A stretch of DNA of 64,000 bases from CALMEC01 sp964531025. GTDB taxonomy: Bacteria; Actinomycetota; Thermoleophilia; Miltoncostaeales; Miltoncostaeaceae. A program made the position numbers and the translations under genes. The stretch spans positions 213,859 through 277,858 of the forward strand of contig CAZHDY010000002.1 in assembly GCA_964531025.1 (NCBI GenBank), in the 5' to 3' direction. The notes under the pieces are model-generated. The model was not told the origin of the DNA and ran no database searches. It worked only from the letters and a program-made list of their open reading frames with translations. This document shows, in pieces, positions 1-9,160 of the stretch (the stretch's first letter is position 1; each line of letters starts with the position of its first letter).

Positions 1-196
1 GTCCGGTGACCGTCGCGAAGATGGTGTGGTCGCGGCCGATGCCGGTGCCGTCCGCGGGACGGAACTTGGTACCGCGCTGGCGGACGATGATCGAACCGGC
101 CGGGACGACCTGGCCGGCGAAGACCTTCACGCCGAGGCGCTGTGCCGCCGAGTCGCGACCGTTGCGGCTGGAGCCGCCACCCTTCTTATGAGCCAT
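1..196 (-). CDS. rpmA: 50S ribosomal protein L27, 3' end cut by window edge
   Basis: Structural protein of the large ribosomal subunit, near the peptidyl-transferase centre. The 65 visible residues start MAHKKGGGSSRNGRDS and run through VRQRGTKFRPADG and GRDHTIFA, the diagnostic L27 core; about 20 C-terminal residues lie outside the window. There is no extended N-terminal leader of the Firmicutes type. It follows rplU by 16 bp on the same strand, the usual rplU-rpmA operon order. Confidence 0.97.
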   Translation of the reverse strand, partial: MAHKKGGGSSRNGRDSAAQRLGVKVFAGQVVPAGSIIVRQRGTKFRPADGTGIGRDHTIFATVTG

Positions 197-212
197 TTCG
201 CTATTTCCTCGT

Positions 213-509
213 CTACGCCGTGATGGACTCGATACGGATGCGCGAGAGGCGCGAGCGGTGGCCGCGCTTCTTCTTGCTGTCCTTCTTGGGGCGGTAGGTG
301 AACACGACCACCTTCTTGCCGAGGAGGTGCTCCTCGACGAGTGCCGTGACGGATCCACCGTCCGAAATGCCGGTGCCCTCGCCCACGGCGAGGACCGACG
401 GGGAGAACGTCTCGCCCTCGTCCACCGCAAGCCGATCGACGAGCAGACGCTCACCTTCGGACACACGATATTGCTTGCCGCCGACGGCGATTACTGCGTA
501 GTCCGGCAC
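213..509 (-). CDS. rplU: 50S ribosomal protein L21
   Basis: Large-subunit ribosomal protein L21, which binds 23S rRNA. The core YAVIAVGGKQYRVSEGE is the family's N-terminal signature, and VVVFTYRPKKDSKKKRGHR is the basic C-terminal RNA-binding part. I place the start at GTG 509 (98 aa) because a GGGAG Shine-Dalgarno sequence sits 5 nt upstream and the product then begins close to the normal L21 start; an upstream in-frame start at 536 would add nine unconserved residues. First gene of the rplU-rpmA operon. Confidence 0.95.
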   Translation of the reverse strand: MPDYAVIAVGGKQYRVSEGERLLVDRLAVDEGETFSPSVLAVGEGTGISDGGSVTALVEEHLLGKKVVVFTYRPKKDSKKKRGHRSRLSRIRIESITA

Positions 510-613
510 CTGTGCTCCCGGTCGAAAGACGAACAAACGCCCGTACGCGGGCGCGGCTGGGCATTGTACCGGATCTCTCCGGCGCGCGACGAATTACGCC
601 GCGGGGACCGCTC

Positions 614-1819
614 CTATCCCGGATACCGGACCGACGTGGCAGCCCTGCCCGTCCTCTGGGAGTCGAAGTCCGCCGGCAGGACATCGTCGGCAAGGACCAC
701 GCGGTTGCGGCCCAGGTCCTTCGCTCGGTAGAGCGCGCGGTCGGCGTGGCGGATCAGCTCCTCGAGCGTCTCCTGCCCGGAGGTCACACCGATGCTGATG
801 GTGACGTGCAGCAGGACACCCTCGGTCTCGATGGGGGTGGCCTCGATGGCCTCCCGCATACGCTCGGCGGCGACCGCCGCGTCCGAAAGCGACGTGGACG
901 GCATGAGGATCGCGAACTCCTCGCCACCGAAGCGCGCGGCCACGTCGGTCGCCCGGGCACGGGCCCGGATGACCTGCCCCACACGGGTGATGACCGCGTC
1001 ACCGGCCAGGTGGCCGTGGGCGTTGTTGATCTCGCGCAGCAGGTCGAGGTCGAGCATGGCCAACGCTGCGGTCCCCTTGCCGCGCCGGACCATCTCGTCC
1101 CCCCGAGACCAGAAGAACCGGGCGTTGTAGAGGTCGGTCTTCGGGTCCGTCCAGCTCTCCTGCTCCAGCTTCGGGATCTGCAGCGCCCGGGCGATCAGGA
1201 AGAGCGGCAGCATGGCGAAGACGCTGGATACCGGCGAGTCCTGCCAAAGGAGCGCGATGGCGGCGCCCGAGCACAGGACGAGTGTGTCCAGGGACAGGTG
1301 CGTGACGGAGAAGAGCCGCGACTGCCGCAGCGTCTCGCCACGGGCCATCTTCACCATGACGGCGAGCGCCGCGTGGTTGATCAGGGTGAAGACGATCGTG
1401 GCGGCGGCGATGCGACCGGCACCGGCGACGCCGGTGACGGGCCCCTGGGCGACGATGAGCTTTGCCACCAGGGCCGGCACCGCGTAGTTCGCCATGTTGA
1501 ACAGGGGCATGTACCAGGGGAAGTTCGCCCGTACCCAGATCGGAAGGAACATGAGCACGGCGACCAGCACCACAGCCGGCGCGGGCAGCACGACGACCGC
1601 CGCGAACAGGAAGGCGAGCGAGATGTCGTATCCCAGCCGCGGGGATGCATAGACCAGGAAGAGCTGGGCCAGCGACGCCCCGACCGTGAAGACGACAAGC
1701 GCCCAGACGTCACCGACCTGGGGCTCGACGGCGATCGCCGTCGCCGACGCGGCGATGGCGACCAGGATCCAGGTGAGTACCGAGAGATAGGCCGGTTTTG
1801 AGAGCTGTGAGTCGCTCAT
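614..1819 (-). CDS. Membrane-bound diguanylate cyclase (GGDEF)
   Basis: Predicted synthesis of cyclic di-GMP from two GTP at the inner face of the membrane. Residues 1-210 form a multi-helix hydrophobic sensor region of MASE type, not assignable to a named family by eye. Residues 215-385 are a GGDEF domain: active-site GGEEF at 298-302, preceded at the correct five-residue spacing by RATD (289-292), an intact RxxD inhibitory site, so product feedback is expected. No EAL domain follows. It lies between rplU and the RNase G gene on the same strand but with about 100 bp gaps on both sides, so it may be transcribed separately. The activating signal cannot be told from sequence. Confidence 0.9.
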   Translation of the reverse strand: MSDSQLSKPAYLSVLTWILVAIAASATAIAVEPQVGDVWALVVFTVGASLAQLFLVYASPRLGYDISLAFLFAAVVVLPAPAVVLVAVLMFLPIWVRANFPWYMPLFNMANYAVPALVAKLIVAQGPVTGVAGAGRIAAATIVFTLINHAALAVMVKMARGETLRQSRLFSVTHLSLDTLVLCSGAAIALLWQDSPVSSVFAMLPLFLIARALQIPKLEQESWTDPKTDLYNARFFWSRGDEMVRRGKGTAALAMLDLDLLREINNAHGHLAGDAVITRVGQVIRARARATDVAARFGGEEFAILMPSTSLSDAAVAAERMREAIEATPIETEGVLLHVTISIGVTSGQETLEELIRHADRALYRAKDLGRNRVVLADDVLPADFDSQRTGRAATSVRYPG

Positions 1820-1927
1820 ATGCTTACCGTCTATCGGCAGATGTCCTCGCGAGCGTAACCGTCACGCCGAAGAAATCCCGGTCGATGTGGACGGCGGCCG
1901 CCATGTGATCGCCTGCCGCCCGCGAGT

Positions 1928-3391
1928 TCATTTGGTGCCGTTCCCGATGGCCGCGACGCGGATCTCGCCGACCGACAGCGACGGATCCGGCTCCAGGCGA
2001 AGTCGCTTGCCCGTCTCGGACTCGATGTCGGAGACGCCGAAGTCGTCGTCGCCGGAGACCAGATCGAGGATGTCCGGGTGCAGTGAGACCGAGAACGCCG
2101 TCTCCTTCCGCTCGGCCAGCTTGCGCCGGATCTCGCGGTCCACGTTCACCGCCTGGGTCTCGTTGCTTGCGACGACCCCCACCCCACCACAGCACGCGCA
2201 CTCCTCGGTCATGATCTCGCGAGGACCGTCGCTGATGTTCTGCCGGGTCATCTCGACCAGCCCCAACGGCGAGATATCGACGACGTACGCCTTGGCGCGA
2301 TCGCGCTCCAGTGCCGCCTCCAGGGCCTGGCGGACGGCATGGCGGTTGCGCTGATCGTTCATATCGATGAAGTCGATGATGATCATGCCGCCGATGTCAC
2401 GCAGACGGAGCTGACGGACGACCTCCTCGGCCGCCTCGAGGTTCGTCTGGGTGATGGTCTCCTCGAGCGTCGTCTTCCCCCGGCCGACGTTGCGACCGCT
2501 GTTGACGTCGATGACCGTCATGGCCTCGGTGTCGTCGATGATGAGGTAGCCGCCGGACTTGAGGTCGGCACGCCGCGACAGCGTGGAACGGAGCGCCTTC
2601 TCGACACCGTACTTCTCCATGAGCGGCTTGCGGTCGGTGTAGAAGTGGATGCGCTCAGCGAGCTCCGGCGACGTGCGGCGCAGGAACTCCAGGATCCGCG
2701 TGTACTGGGTCTCGTCGTCGATGAGGACCTCGTCCACGTGGTCGCCGAAGAGGTCGCGGATCACCTTGAGCGACCGGTCGGCCTCGCTGTAGAGGAGGCT
2801 CGGTGCCGTGACCTGCTCGGCACGCGCCTGCAGCGCCGCCCACAGTCGTCGCAGCGCCTCGACGTCACGGGCGAGCTCCTTCTCGGTGACGCCCGCGGCC
2901 TGGGTGCGGACAATGAGCCCTCCCTCGCCCTTGGTCAGCTTCTTGCAGACCTTGCGGAGACGGTCGCGCTCCTCGTCGTCCAGGCGGCGGCTGACGCCGA
3001 CCCCGTCGCCGTACGGGACGAAGACGAGGAAGCGCCCCGCCAGGGACAGCTGCATCGTGAGGCGCGCGCCCTTCGTGCCCATGGGATCCTTGACGGCCTG
3101 CACGAGCACGCTGTCGCCCTTCTTCAGCAGGTCGGCGATCATGCGCTTGTTCTTGGGCACCCCCATGGCCACGACCTCGTCGACGTGGAGGAAGCCCGAC
3201 TTGGGGAGTCCGATGTCGATGAAGGCGGCCTCCATGCCGGCCAGGACGTTGTCGACCTTGGCCTTCCAGACGTGCCCGACGACCGAGCGCCGGCCGCGCC
3301 GTTCGATGTGACATTCACTCACCCGATCGCCCTCCGTGATCGCCACACGCGTTTCGAAGCGGTCGACCGACACGAGTATCCGAGTTTTCAA
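1928..3391 (-). CDS. rng: Ribonuclease G/E family endoribonuclease
   Basis: Endoribonuclease that cuts single-stranded AU-rich RNA in mRNA decay and rRNA maturation. The 487-aa length matches RNase G (no long C-terminal scaffold as in RNase E). Visible parts: S1-like RNA-binding segment around 35-120, catalytic metal-binding aspartates D295 (TVIDVNSG) and D340 (IIIDFIDM), and the zinc-link CxxC at C398/C401. The start is TTG at 3391 with AAGGA about 8 nt upstream; it lies one base after the stop of the DUF697 gene, so translation of the two is probably coupled. Confidence 0.93.
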   Translation of the reverse strand: MKTRILVSVDRFETRVAITEGDRVSECHIERRGRRSVVGHVWKAKVDNVLAGMEAAFIDIGLPKSGFLHVDEVVAMGVPKNKRMIADLLKKGDSVLVQAVKDPMGTKGARLTMQLSLAGRFLVFVPYGDGVGVSRRLDDEERDRLRKVCKKLTKGEGGLIVRTQAAGVTEKELARDVEALRRLWAALQARAEQVTAPSLLYSEADRSLKVIRDLFGDHVDEVLIDDETQYTRILEFLRRTSPELAERIHFYTDRKPLMEKYGVEKALRSTLSRRADLKSGGYLIIDDTEAMTVIDVNSGRNVGRGKTTLEETITQTNLEAAEEVVRQLRLRDIGGMIIIDFIDMNDQRNRHAVRQALEAALERDRAKAYVVDISPLGLVEMTRQNISDGPREIMTEECACCGGVGVVASNETQAVNVDREIRRKLAERKETAFSVSLHPDILDLVSGDDDFGVSDIESETGKRLRLEPDPSLSVGEIRVAAIGNGTK

Positions 3392-3392
3392 A

Positions 3393-4271
3393 TCAGTTGT
3401 CCTTGCGTTTCTTCAATGCTCCGGCCAGGGCCGAAGCGAGTCCGTCCAGCGGCTGATCGGCGCGGTCGCCGGCCGTGGTGAAGTACTTTCGAGCGGCTTC
3501 GCCGAGCACCCGGGTGCCGGTGTAGGCGACGCCCGCACGCACGGCGAACGCTCCGACCGGAAGAACCCGCGCGGCCCGGCGGGCGACCGCCCGCCAACCG
3601 AATGCCGATGCCACCACACCCCCGACCTCGAGGCCCCGTCGCACGTCGAGCGGACGTCCGTACATCGAGGCGAGCTGCGCGATGAGGCGCACCTGCAGGG
3701 CGGCGATGATCGGCAGCTGGGTGCCGGGGACGATCCCGGCGGCACCGACCCCACCGGCGCGCCGCGCCGCCTGGTTTACCAGCGCCTCGCCGACAGCCGG
3801 GCGCAGCGCAGGGTGGTTGCGGGCCGCAGCGACCGCATCGTCGCCGAGAAGCGTGGCGACCGACGCGAGGATGAACTCGGCGTCGTCCAACGACCGCACC
3901 TGGGCGATGTTGGAGAGCGCGAGCGGCGGGTGACTCAAGAGAAGCCGTTCGATGTCCCCGGCCGCGCCGGCCTCGGCGGCGATCAGGATGATGACCCGAC
4001 GTCCCTGCCGCTTGGCGCGTGCAAGGACGGTGGCGGCAAGCGTGGGGTCGTGCCCCTCGATGGCCACGTAGACGAGGGGGCCGTCGTGGGCGTCCACCGC
4101 CGACGCGTCATCCACGTCGAGCAGGCCCCGGATCACCGCGGTGGCGGCGGGATCACCGTCGATGACGCTGATGCCCAGGTCCGCACCCGAGTCGCGTTCG
4201 ACGCCGCGGACGGCGTTCACGAACGGCTTCACGGCTCCGGCGCCCTTGGCCAGTGAACGTAGGGCTCCCAT
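3393..4271 (-). CDS. DUF697-domain protein
   Basis: A 292-aa protein of unknown biochemical function. The N-terminal about 140 residues look like a nucleotide-binding-like alpha/beta region (ISVIDGD, PLVYVAIEG, VIILIAAE) but lack a P-loop. The C-terminal part (about 165-275: QLPIIAALQVRLIAQLASMYG, FGWRAVARRAA, VAYTGTRVLGEAARKYF) matches the DUF697 pattern, which is often attached to or encoded beside Era-like GTPases and is membrane-associated through amphipathic helices. It is immediately upstream of the RNase G gene with 1 bp spacing. Family call is from pattern recognition; function is unknown. Confidence 0.75.
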   Translation of the reverse strand: MGALRSLAKGAGAVKPFVNAVRGVERDSGADLGISVIDGDPAATAVIRGLLDVDDASAVDAHDGPLVYVAIEGHDPTLAATVLARAKRQGRRVIILIAAEAGAAGDIERLLLSHPPLALSNIAQVRSLDDAEFILASVATLLGDDAVAAARNHPALRPAVGEALVNQAARRAGGVGAAGIVPGTQLPIIAALQVRLIAQLASMYGRPLDVRRGLEVGGVVASAFGWRAVARRAARVLPVGAFAVRAGVAYTGTRVLGEAARKYFTTAGDRADQPLDGLASALAGALKKRKDN

Positions 4272-4391
4272 TGGCTGTGTCCGGTTCTCCTTGGTGGACG
4301 AGATCGTCGATCGTCACACCAGGATAGTGGTGCGCGCCGATGGCGCGTCGCGAGATGGTGGGTGGATTCTCCGGGATCGTGGAATCAACAC

Positions 4392-5513
4392 CTACACCGG
4401 CGCGACGACACTGCGGCGGTGGATGCGGAGCAGGATGCCGATGGCGATCAGATTGGTGAGCGTGTGGCTTCCGCCGTAGCTGACGAAGGGCAGCGGGATT
4501 CCGGTGATGGGCATGATCGTCACGTTCATCCCGATGTTCACGAAGGCCTGGAACGTGAACATGGTGGCGATCCCGCCCGCCACGAGCTGTTCGAAGAGGG
4601 TCGGCGCACGTGACACGAGCCTGAGGGTGCGCCAGATCAACACCCCGAACACCAGCATGAGCAGGGTGACCCCGACGAAACCGTAGATCTCGGCCGTGGA
4701 CGCGAAGATGAAGTCGGTGTGGTGCTCCGGGAGCAGGTCGTTGCGTACCTGTGTCGCGCCCTCGGGGCCGGTTCCGGTGGCGCCGCCATGACCCACGGCG
4801 GTGCGTGCCTGGCGGGTCTGGAATCCGGTGTCGTTGGGGTCGGCGTTCGAGTCGATGAAGCTGGTGAGCCGGTCCATCTGGTAGTCCTGCAGCACCGTCA
4901 CTCCGGCCGCGGGAAGTACCCAGATCGCGAGTACCGCCAGCACGGCGATCGCCCCCGCCGCACCGGCGAAGAACCGGCCGGGTACCCCGGCGAAGAACAG
5001 GATGCCGATGGTGATGGCGGCGTACACCAGCGACGTGCCGAGGTCGGGCTGGAGGAAGACGATGGCCGTGGGGACGGCCGCGACCCCGAGCACGAACAGG
5101 CTGAAGTTCAGTGACTCGATGGATTTCCAGCGCTCCTGCACAAGAGCGGCGAGGAGCAGCACCATGGCCACCTTCCCCACCTCCGACGGCTGGAACTGGA
5201 AGAAGCCGAGGTCCACCCAGCGGGTCGACCCGCGGCGTGTCTGCCCGACGGCGAGCACGACCGCCACGGACGCGATGAGGACGCCCCAGATGACGAAGGG
5301 CCGGCGTGACAGGGGTTCGAGGTCGATGGCCATCGCCGCGGCCATGAGCCCCAGGCCGACGGCGACGAAGATGAGCTGACGGGTGAAGAAGAACTCGGGG
5401 TCACCCGTGATGTCGTCGCGGGTCGTGATCCGCACCATGTAGATGCCGAATCCGCAGAGCGCCAGCACGGAGCCCAGCATGATCCAGTCCATGCGGGCGA
5501 TGATCACCCGCAC
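4392..5513 (-). CDS. rodA: Rod-shape peptidoglycan polymerase RodA
   Basis: SEDS-family glycosyltransferase that polymerises lipid II into glycan strands during lateral wall growth, working with PBP2. The 373 residues form about ten membrane helices; typical SEDS features are RGSTRWVDLGFFQFQPSE, the large extracellular loop with GHGGATGTG and LLPEHHTDFIFA, and the C-terminal GIPLPFVSYGGS. The start is taken as GTG 5513; GTG 5507 or ATG 5492 are possible. It lies 44 bp downstream of mrdA and ends the shape cluster. RodA rather than FtsW is inferred from this neighbourhood. Confidence 0.93.
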   Translation of the reverse strand: MRVIIARMDWIMLGSVLALCGFGIYMVRITTRDDITGDPEFFFTRQLIFVAVGLGLMAAAMAIDLEPLSRRPFVIWGVLIASVAVVLAVGQTRRGSTRWVDLGFFQFQPSEVGKVAMVLLLAALVQERWKSIESLNFSLFVLGVAAVPTAIVFLQPDLGTSLVYAAITIGILFFAGVPGRFFAGAAGAIAVLAVLAIWVLPAAGVTVLQDYQMDRLTSFIDSNADPNDTGFQTRQARTAVGHGGATGTGPEGATQVRNDLLPEHHTDFIFASTAEIYGFVGVTLLMLVFGVLIWRTLRLVSRAPTLFEQLVAGGIATMFTFQAFVNIGMNVTIMPITGIPLPFVSYGGSHTLTNLIAIGILLRIHRRSVVAPV

Positions 5514-5557
5514 ACGGTGCAGCCCCCATCCGACGGGTTGACGTGTCGTCGCGGTGC

Positions 5558-7588
5558 TCAGTCGACCGAGTCCCGTTCAGAGCCGTCACCGCACAGCGTG
5601 GGGTCACGTTTGGTGGCAACCGCTATGGCGCGACAGGCGACGGGTGCGGCGACCGCCCCACCGGTGCCGGTCGAGTACTCGACGATGACGGCGACGACGT
5701 ACTCGGGATGGTCGCCGGGCCCGTATCCCACGAACCACGCGTGGTCGTGCGCGGCGTCGCCGGACTCGGCCGTCCCGGTCTTGCCGTCCGCCAACCGGGG
5801 GAACGCTCCGAAGACGTTGACGGCGGTCCCCTCGGTGCTGTTGGTGACGCGATAGAGACCGTCCTTGACGGCGTCGAGGTTCGCCGGAGCGATCGGCGGA
5901 AGGGACGACGTGCGCAGCCCGCGCGCGAGGTCGGCCGTCTTCTGCCCGCTGGCCGGGTCCCAAGCCTCTTTCGCGATGTGGGGGGTCACCAGCGTGCCGC
6001 CGTTGGCGATCGCCGCGTACACCCGCGCCATCTGAAGGGGCGTGGCCTTGAGGTCGCCCTGCCCCACGGACATGTTGACGGTGTCACCCTTCCGCCACTT
6101 GTCCCAGGTCGTCTTCTGGTCGGGAGTATCGGGACCGAGGTTCTGGGCCTTCCAGAGACGGTCTGGGTTCACACCGGCGAACTCGCCGGGGAGGTCGATT
6201 CCGGTTCTCTGGCCCAGCCCGAAGTGCTGCGCCCATTCGTAGAGCTTGGTGTGGCCGCTCAACTGGTTGCGCTTGCTGGTCCGTTCGATGAGATACGACC
6301 CCAGCTGGTAGAAGTAGGTGTCGCTCGACAGGGCGATGGCGCGGTTGAGCTGCAGGCTCCCCTGCTCCTGTCCCCGGAAGTTCCGGAAGACCGTGCCGAA
6401 GAGCTTCACCTCCTTCGGGGAGTTCAGGTACGTCTCGGGTGTGATCATTCCGGCCTGCAGCGCGGCGATCGCCGTGACGGGCTTGAACGTCGAAGCCGGG
6501 TAGTAGGCCCACAGGGCCCGGTTTCGTCCCGGCGGACGTGGGTTCACCTTCTTGTCCGCGTTCATCATCTTCACCGCGGGCGTCTGACGGCCGCTCGAGA
6601 GGTCGGCGATGGGGATCTGCGGGTACGACACGAGCGCGGTGATCTCACCGGTGTCGGTCTTCATGACGACTCCGGCGCCGCCCTCGATCCCCGAGGTCTC
6701 CACCTTCTCGCGCAGGGCCTCGGCGAGTTCCTTCTGGACGTCGTAGTCGATGGAGGTCACGATCGTCGCACCGGGCTTGGCCGGGCGCTCGGAGAGGATG
6801 CCCCGCTGGGTGGGCTCGCCCATGACGTCGACCTCGACCCGGCGCTCACCGTCCGTTCCGCGCAGGTAGGGCTCGTACTTGCTCTCAAGCCCCTGGATGC
6901 CGACGATCGCGTCGTTGCGGTACCCCTGCCGCAGATAGGAGTCGGCGCGCTCGGCGGGGATCTGTCCCACCCAGCCCAGCACATGCGAGATGTACTTGCC
7001 GTCGTCCAGATACGCCCGACGCTGGGTGCGCTCCAGCCGGAGCCCGGGGAACTCGTCCAGGCGCTCGCTGAGGGCGAAGAAGAGATCGCTGTTCGGATCG
7101 ATGTCGGCCTTCAGCACGACCGACTTGTAGCGCAGCTTCTTCTGCCCGTTGATCATGAGGTTCTGCAGGCGCGTGGGGTTCTCTCCCAGCGCGTTGGCGA
7201 TCCGGGTGAGGGTGCGCTTGCCGGTGTCCGAGATGGTGACGGTCTTGCCCGTCGGATCGAGGCTCACCCCCAGATCCTGGGGCAGGGCGACGAGGTCGAG
7301 CGCCAGCTCGCTCTGCGCCAGCTTCTTGCCGTTGCGGTCCCGGATCTCGCCGCGCGGCGCCGGGATGTTGATGGTGCGGACGGTGTTCGCGCTGGCCTGC
7401 GCCTGCGAGTCGGACGCCCCGATCACCTGCAGGAACCACAGGCGGAGGGTGAGGATTCCGAGGAGCACCAAGGCGATGGATCCGAACAGGGCGATCCGCC
7501 GCGCGGTGCGCGGGTTCATCGGGTGTCCCATGCCCGGCGTCCGTCCGCGCGATGCCTCGGGCTGCGTGATGCGTGGCCCCTCGCTCAT
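5558..7588 (-). CDS. mrdA: Penicillin-binding protein 2 (elongasome transpeptidase)
   Basis: Class B PBP that cross-links peptidoglycan during cell elongation. After a short cytoplasmic tail there is one membrane anchor (about 31-53), a PBP dimerisation/pedestal domain starting with PAPRGEIRDRNGKKLA, and a transpeptidase domain with S366-T-F-K369 as nucleophile motif, SSD at 421-423 as second motif and KTGTAE near residue 630. Length 676 is normal. The ATG start has GAGG 8 nt upstream. It sits between mreD (10 bp upstream) and rodA, the classical partner. Confidence 0.95.
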   Translation of the reverse strand: MSEGPRITQPEASRGRTPGMGHPMNPRTARRIALFGSIALVLLGILTLRLWFLQVIGASDSQAQASANTVRTINIPAPRGEIRDRNGKKLAQSELALDLVALPQDLGVSLDPTGKTVTISDTGKRTLTRIANALGENPTRLQNLMINGQKKLRYKSVVLKADIDPNSDLFFALSERLDEFPGLRLERTQRRAYLDDGKYISHVLGWVGQIPAERADSYLRQGYRNDAIVGIQGLESKYEPYLRGTDGERRVEVDVMGEPTQRGILSERPAKPGATIVTSIDYDVQKELAEALREKVETSGIEGGAGVVMKTDTGEITALVSYPQIPIADLSSGRQTPAVKMMNADKKVNPRPPGRNRALWAYYPASTFKPVTAIAALQAGMITPETYLNSPKEVKLFGTVFRNFRGQEQGSLQLNRAIALSSDTYFYQLGSYLIERTSKRNQLSGHTKLYEWAQHFGLGQRTGIDLPGEFAGVNPDRLWKAQNLGPDTPDQKTTWDKWRKGDTVNMSVGQGDLKATPLQMARVYAAIANGGTLVTPHIAKEAWDPASGQKTADLARGLRTSSLPPIAPANLDAVKDGLYRVTNSTEGTAVNVFGAFPRLADGKTGTAESGDAAHDHAWFVGYGPGDHPEYVVAVIVEYSTGTGGAVAAPVACRAIAVATKRDPTLCGDGSERDSVD

Positions 7589-7598
7589 CCGATGATCC

Positions 7599-8171
7599 TC
7601 ATGACGGCATCATCCCCGGTTCGATCACCTGCCGGGAACCCAGCAGTCGGCGTGCGACCCACCACACGACGGCGGCGAGCACCGGTGCGAACACCATCTG
7701 GGGCCCGACGAGGTCCGCCACGATGTCGGGGATGGACGGCCCGTCCCCGCGGAGCGCCTGCACCGAGCCGACCCAGAAGGGCACCAGGCCGGTCGCGACC
7801 GTCGCGACCAGGAGGAAGAGCCACCAGGTGGGCTCGTCGGGTGCGGTCGCGTAGCGACCGCACCAGGCCCCGATGGCCACACCGGCGAGGGCGACCACCC
7901 CGAGCGTGTCGCCGGGGAGCATGAGCTCGACGCCCACCCCGCCGACGAACCCGCCGACCGCACCGGCAACGACGCCCCGGTACATGCCGAGCGCCACAAC
8001 GGCGACGATCATGAGATCGGGGACCGCACGGAGGTCACCGATCTCGATCCGCTGGATCAGGATCACCTGGATCGCGACCGCGGCTCCCAGGAAGACCACG
8101 GCACTCCAGAGCGCGGATCGGATCCAGGGTTCCGGATCCTCCGGAAGGGCCGGTCTACCCCACCTTGGCAC
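7599..8171 (-). CDS. mreD: Rod shape-determining protein MreD
   Basis: Integral membrane component of the elongasome linking MreC to PBP2/RodA. 190 aa with five to six hydrophobic helices and few charged residues; sequence similarity in this family is low, so the call rests on topology, length and its position between mreC and mrdA. GTG start at 8171 overlaps the end of mreC by 17 bp, suggesting translational coupling. Confidence 0.85.
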   Translation of the reverse strand: MPRWGRPALPEDPEPWIRSALWSAVVFLGAAVAIQVILIQRIEIGDLRAVPDLMIVAVVALGMYRGVVAGAVGGFVGGVGVELMLPGDTLGVVALAGVAIGAWCGRYATAPDEPTWWLFLLVATVATGLVPFWVGSVQALRGDGPSIPDIVADLVGPQMVFAPVLAAVVWWVARRLLGSRQVIEPGMMPS

Positions 8172-9108
8172 GGCTGATCGCCTCAGGGCTCTTGGGGATG
8201 AGGATCGTCAGGGTCTCGAGCTCCTGCGGGTCGCGGAACGGCTTCACCTGCACCGTCCATGAGCTGTTCATGGCGGCCTGGCCGAAGTTCGTGACGTAAC
8301 CGATGAGAAGCCCCGGGGGATACGGTGACGACAGTGTCTGCACCCCGGCGCTCCGTGTGACGATGCGATCCCCGTTCTCGATGGAGACCTTGACGGGGAC
8401 GTCCGTCAGGATGAGATCACCGGACGAGTTGGCCCGCAGGAGCCCCAGGGGAACCACGTCCTTGCCGTCGAGCAGCGACGCCGCCACGGACTGGGAGGTG
8501 TCGGTGATGAAGGTGACCCGCGCGGAGTTGCGATCGACGCGCGTCACCCGGCCGATCAGGGCGCCGAAGGTCGGCTGGCCGTTCACAACGCGTGCCGGGA
8601 CGAATGCCAGTGAGTTCAGGACGATCCCGTCGCCTGAGCCCTTGTCGATACGTGCCGACTGTCGTGTCTCGTACATCGGTCGGGACCGCACGCGGGCCGT
8701 GGTGATCTCGTACGCATCCCTCAGAGACGCATTCCCCTCAAGATCGATCTTCGCGGCCTGTTGCTCGAGATACTCGTCGCTCATCCTCTCGTTGTTCGCG
8801 AGACGGGCGTTCTCGGCACGGAGACCCTCGACCTCCTCACGGAGCCGATCGCGCTCGTTCGCCGCGGAGCGCGAGTCGCGGATCCATCCGACAAGGTTCT
8901 GGAACGGACGGATGGCCGCCGACGCCGCACCCTGCACCGGGTTGACGATGTCGGTGACCGTGCCCTTCACGCTGTGGAGGAACCCGCCCTCGCCCTCACG
9001 GAAGAACGACGTGAGCATGAGCACGCAGACCACGAGCAGGCAGATGACCACGCCGCGGCGCATGGCGATGCGCCGCCGTGAGATGCGTGACGCCCCCTGC
9101 GCCTCCAT
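8155..9108 (-). CDS. mreC: Rod shape-determining protein MreC
   Basis: Bitopic membrane protein whose periplasmic domain scaffolds PBP2. With the ATG at 9108 it has 317 aa: basic N-terminus RISRRRIAMRRG, one membrane helix (VVICLLVVCVLML), a coiled-coil segment (NERDRLREEVEGLRAENARL) and the beta-rich MreC core (GSGDGIVLN, IGRVTRVDRNSARVTFITD, PPGLLIGYV). The reading frame stays open upstream to 9234, inside mreB, but those residues are not conserved-looking and overlap mreB out of frame, so I reject them. No convincing ribosome-binding site marks the 9108 start; ATG 9063 is the alternative. Confidence 0.88.
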   Translation of the reverse strand: MEAQGASRISRRRIAMRRGVVICLLVVCVLMLTSFFREGEGGFLHSVKGTVTDIVNPVQGAASAAIRPFQNLVGWIRDSRSAANERDRLREEVEGLRAENARLANNERMSDEYLEQQAAKIDLEGNASLRDAYEITTARVRSRPMYETRQSARIDKGSGDGIVLNSLAFVPARVVNGQPTFGALIGRVTRVDRNSARVTFITDTSQSVAASLLDGKDVVPLGLLRANSSGDLILTDVPVKVSIENGDRIVTRSAGVQTLSSPYPPGLLIGYVTNFGQAAMNSSWTVQVKPFRDPQELETLTILIPKSPEAISRAKVG

Positions 9109-9160
9109 GGTGCGCGGCGAGACGTTCCCGCTCGCGCCATCCGGGCGCTGTGGCCCGTCG

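Noticed and set aside
5543..7924. 793-codon plus-strand open frame
   Set aside because: Antisense to mrdA and mreD, which have full family motifs; GC-rich shadow frame with no recognisable domain.
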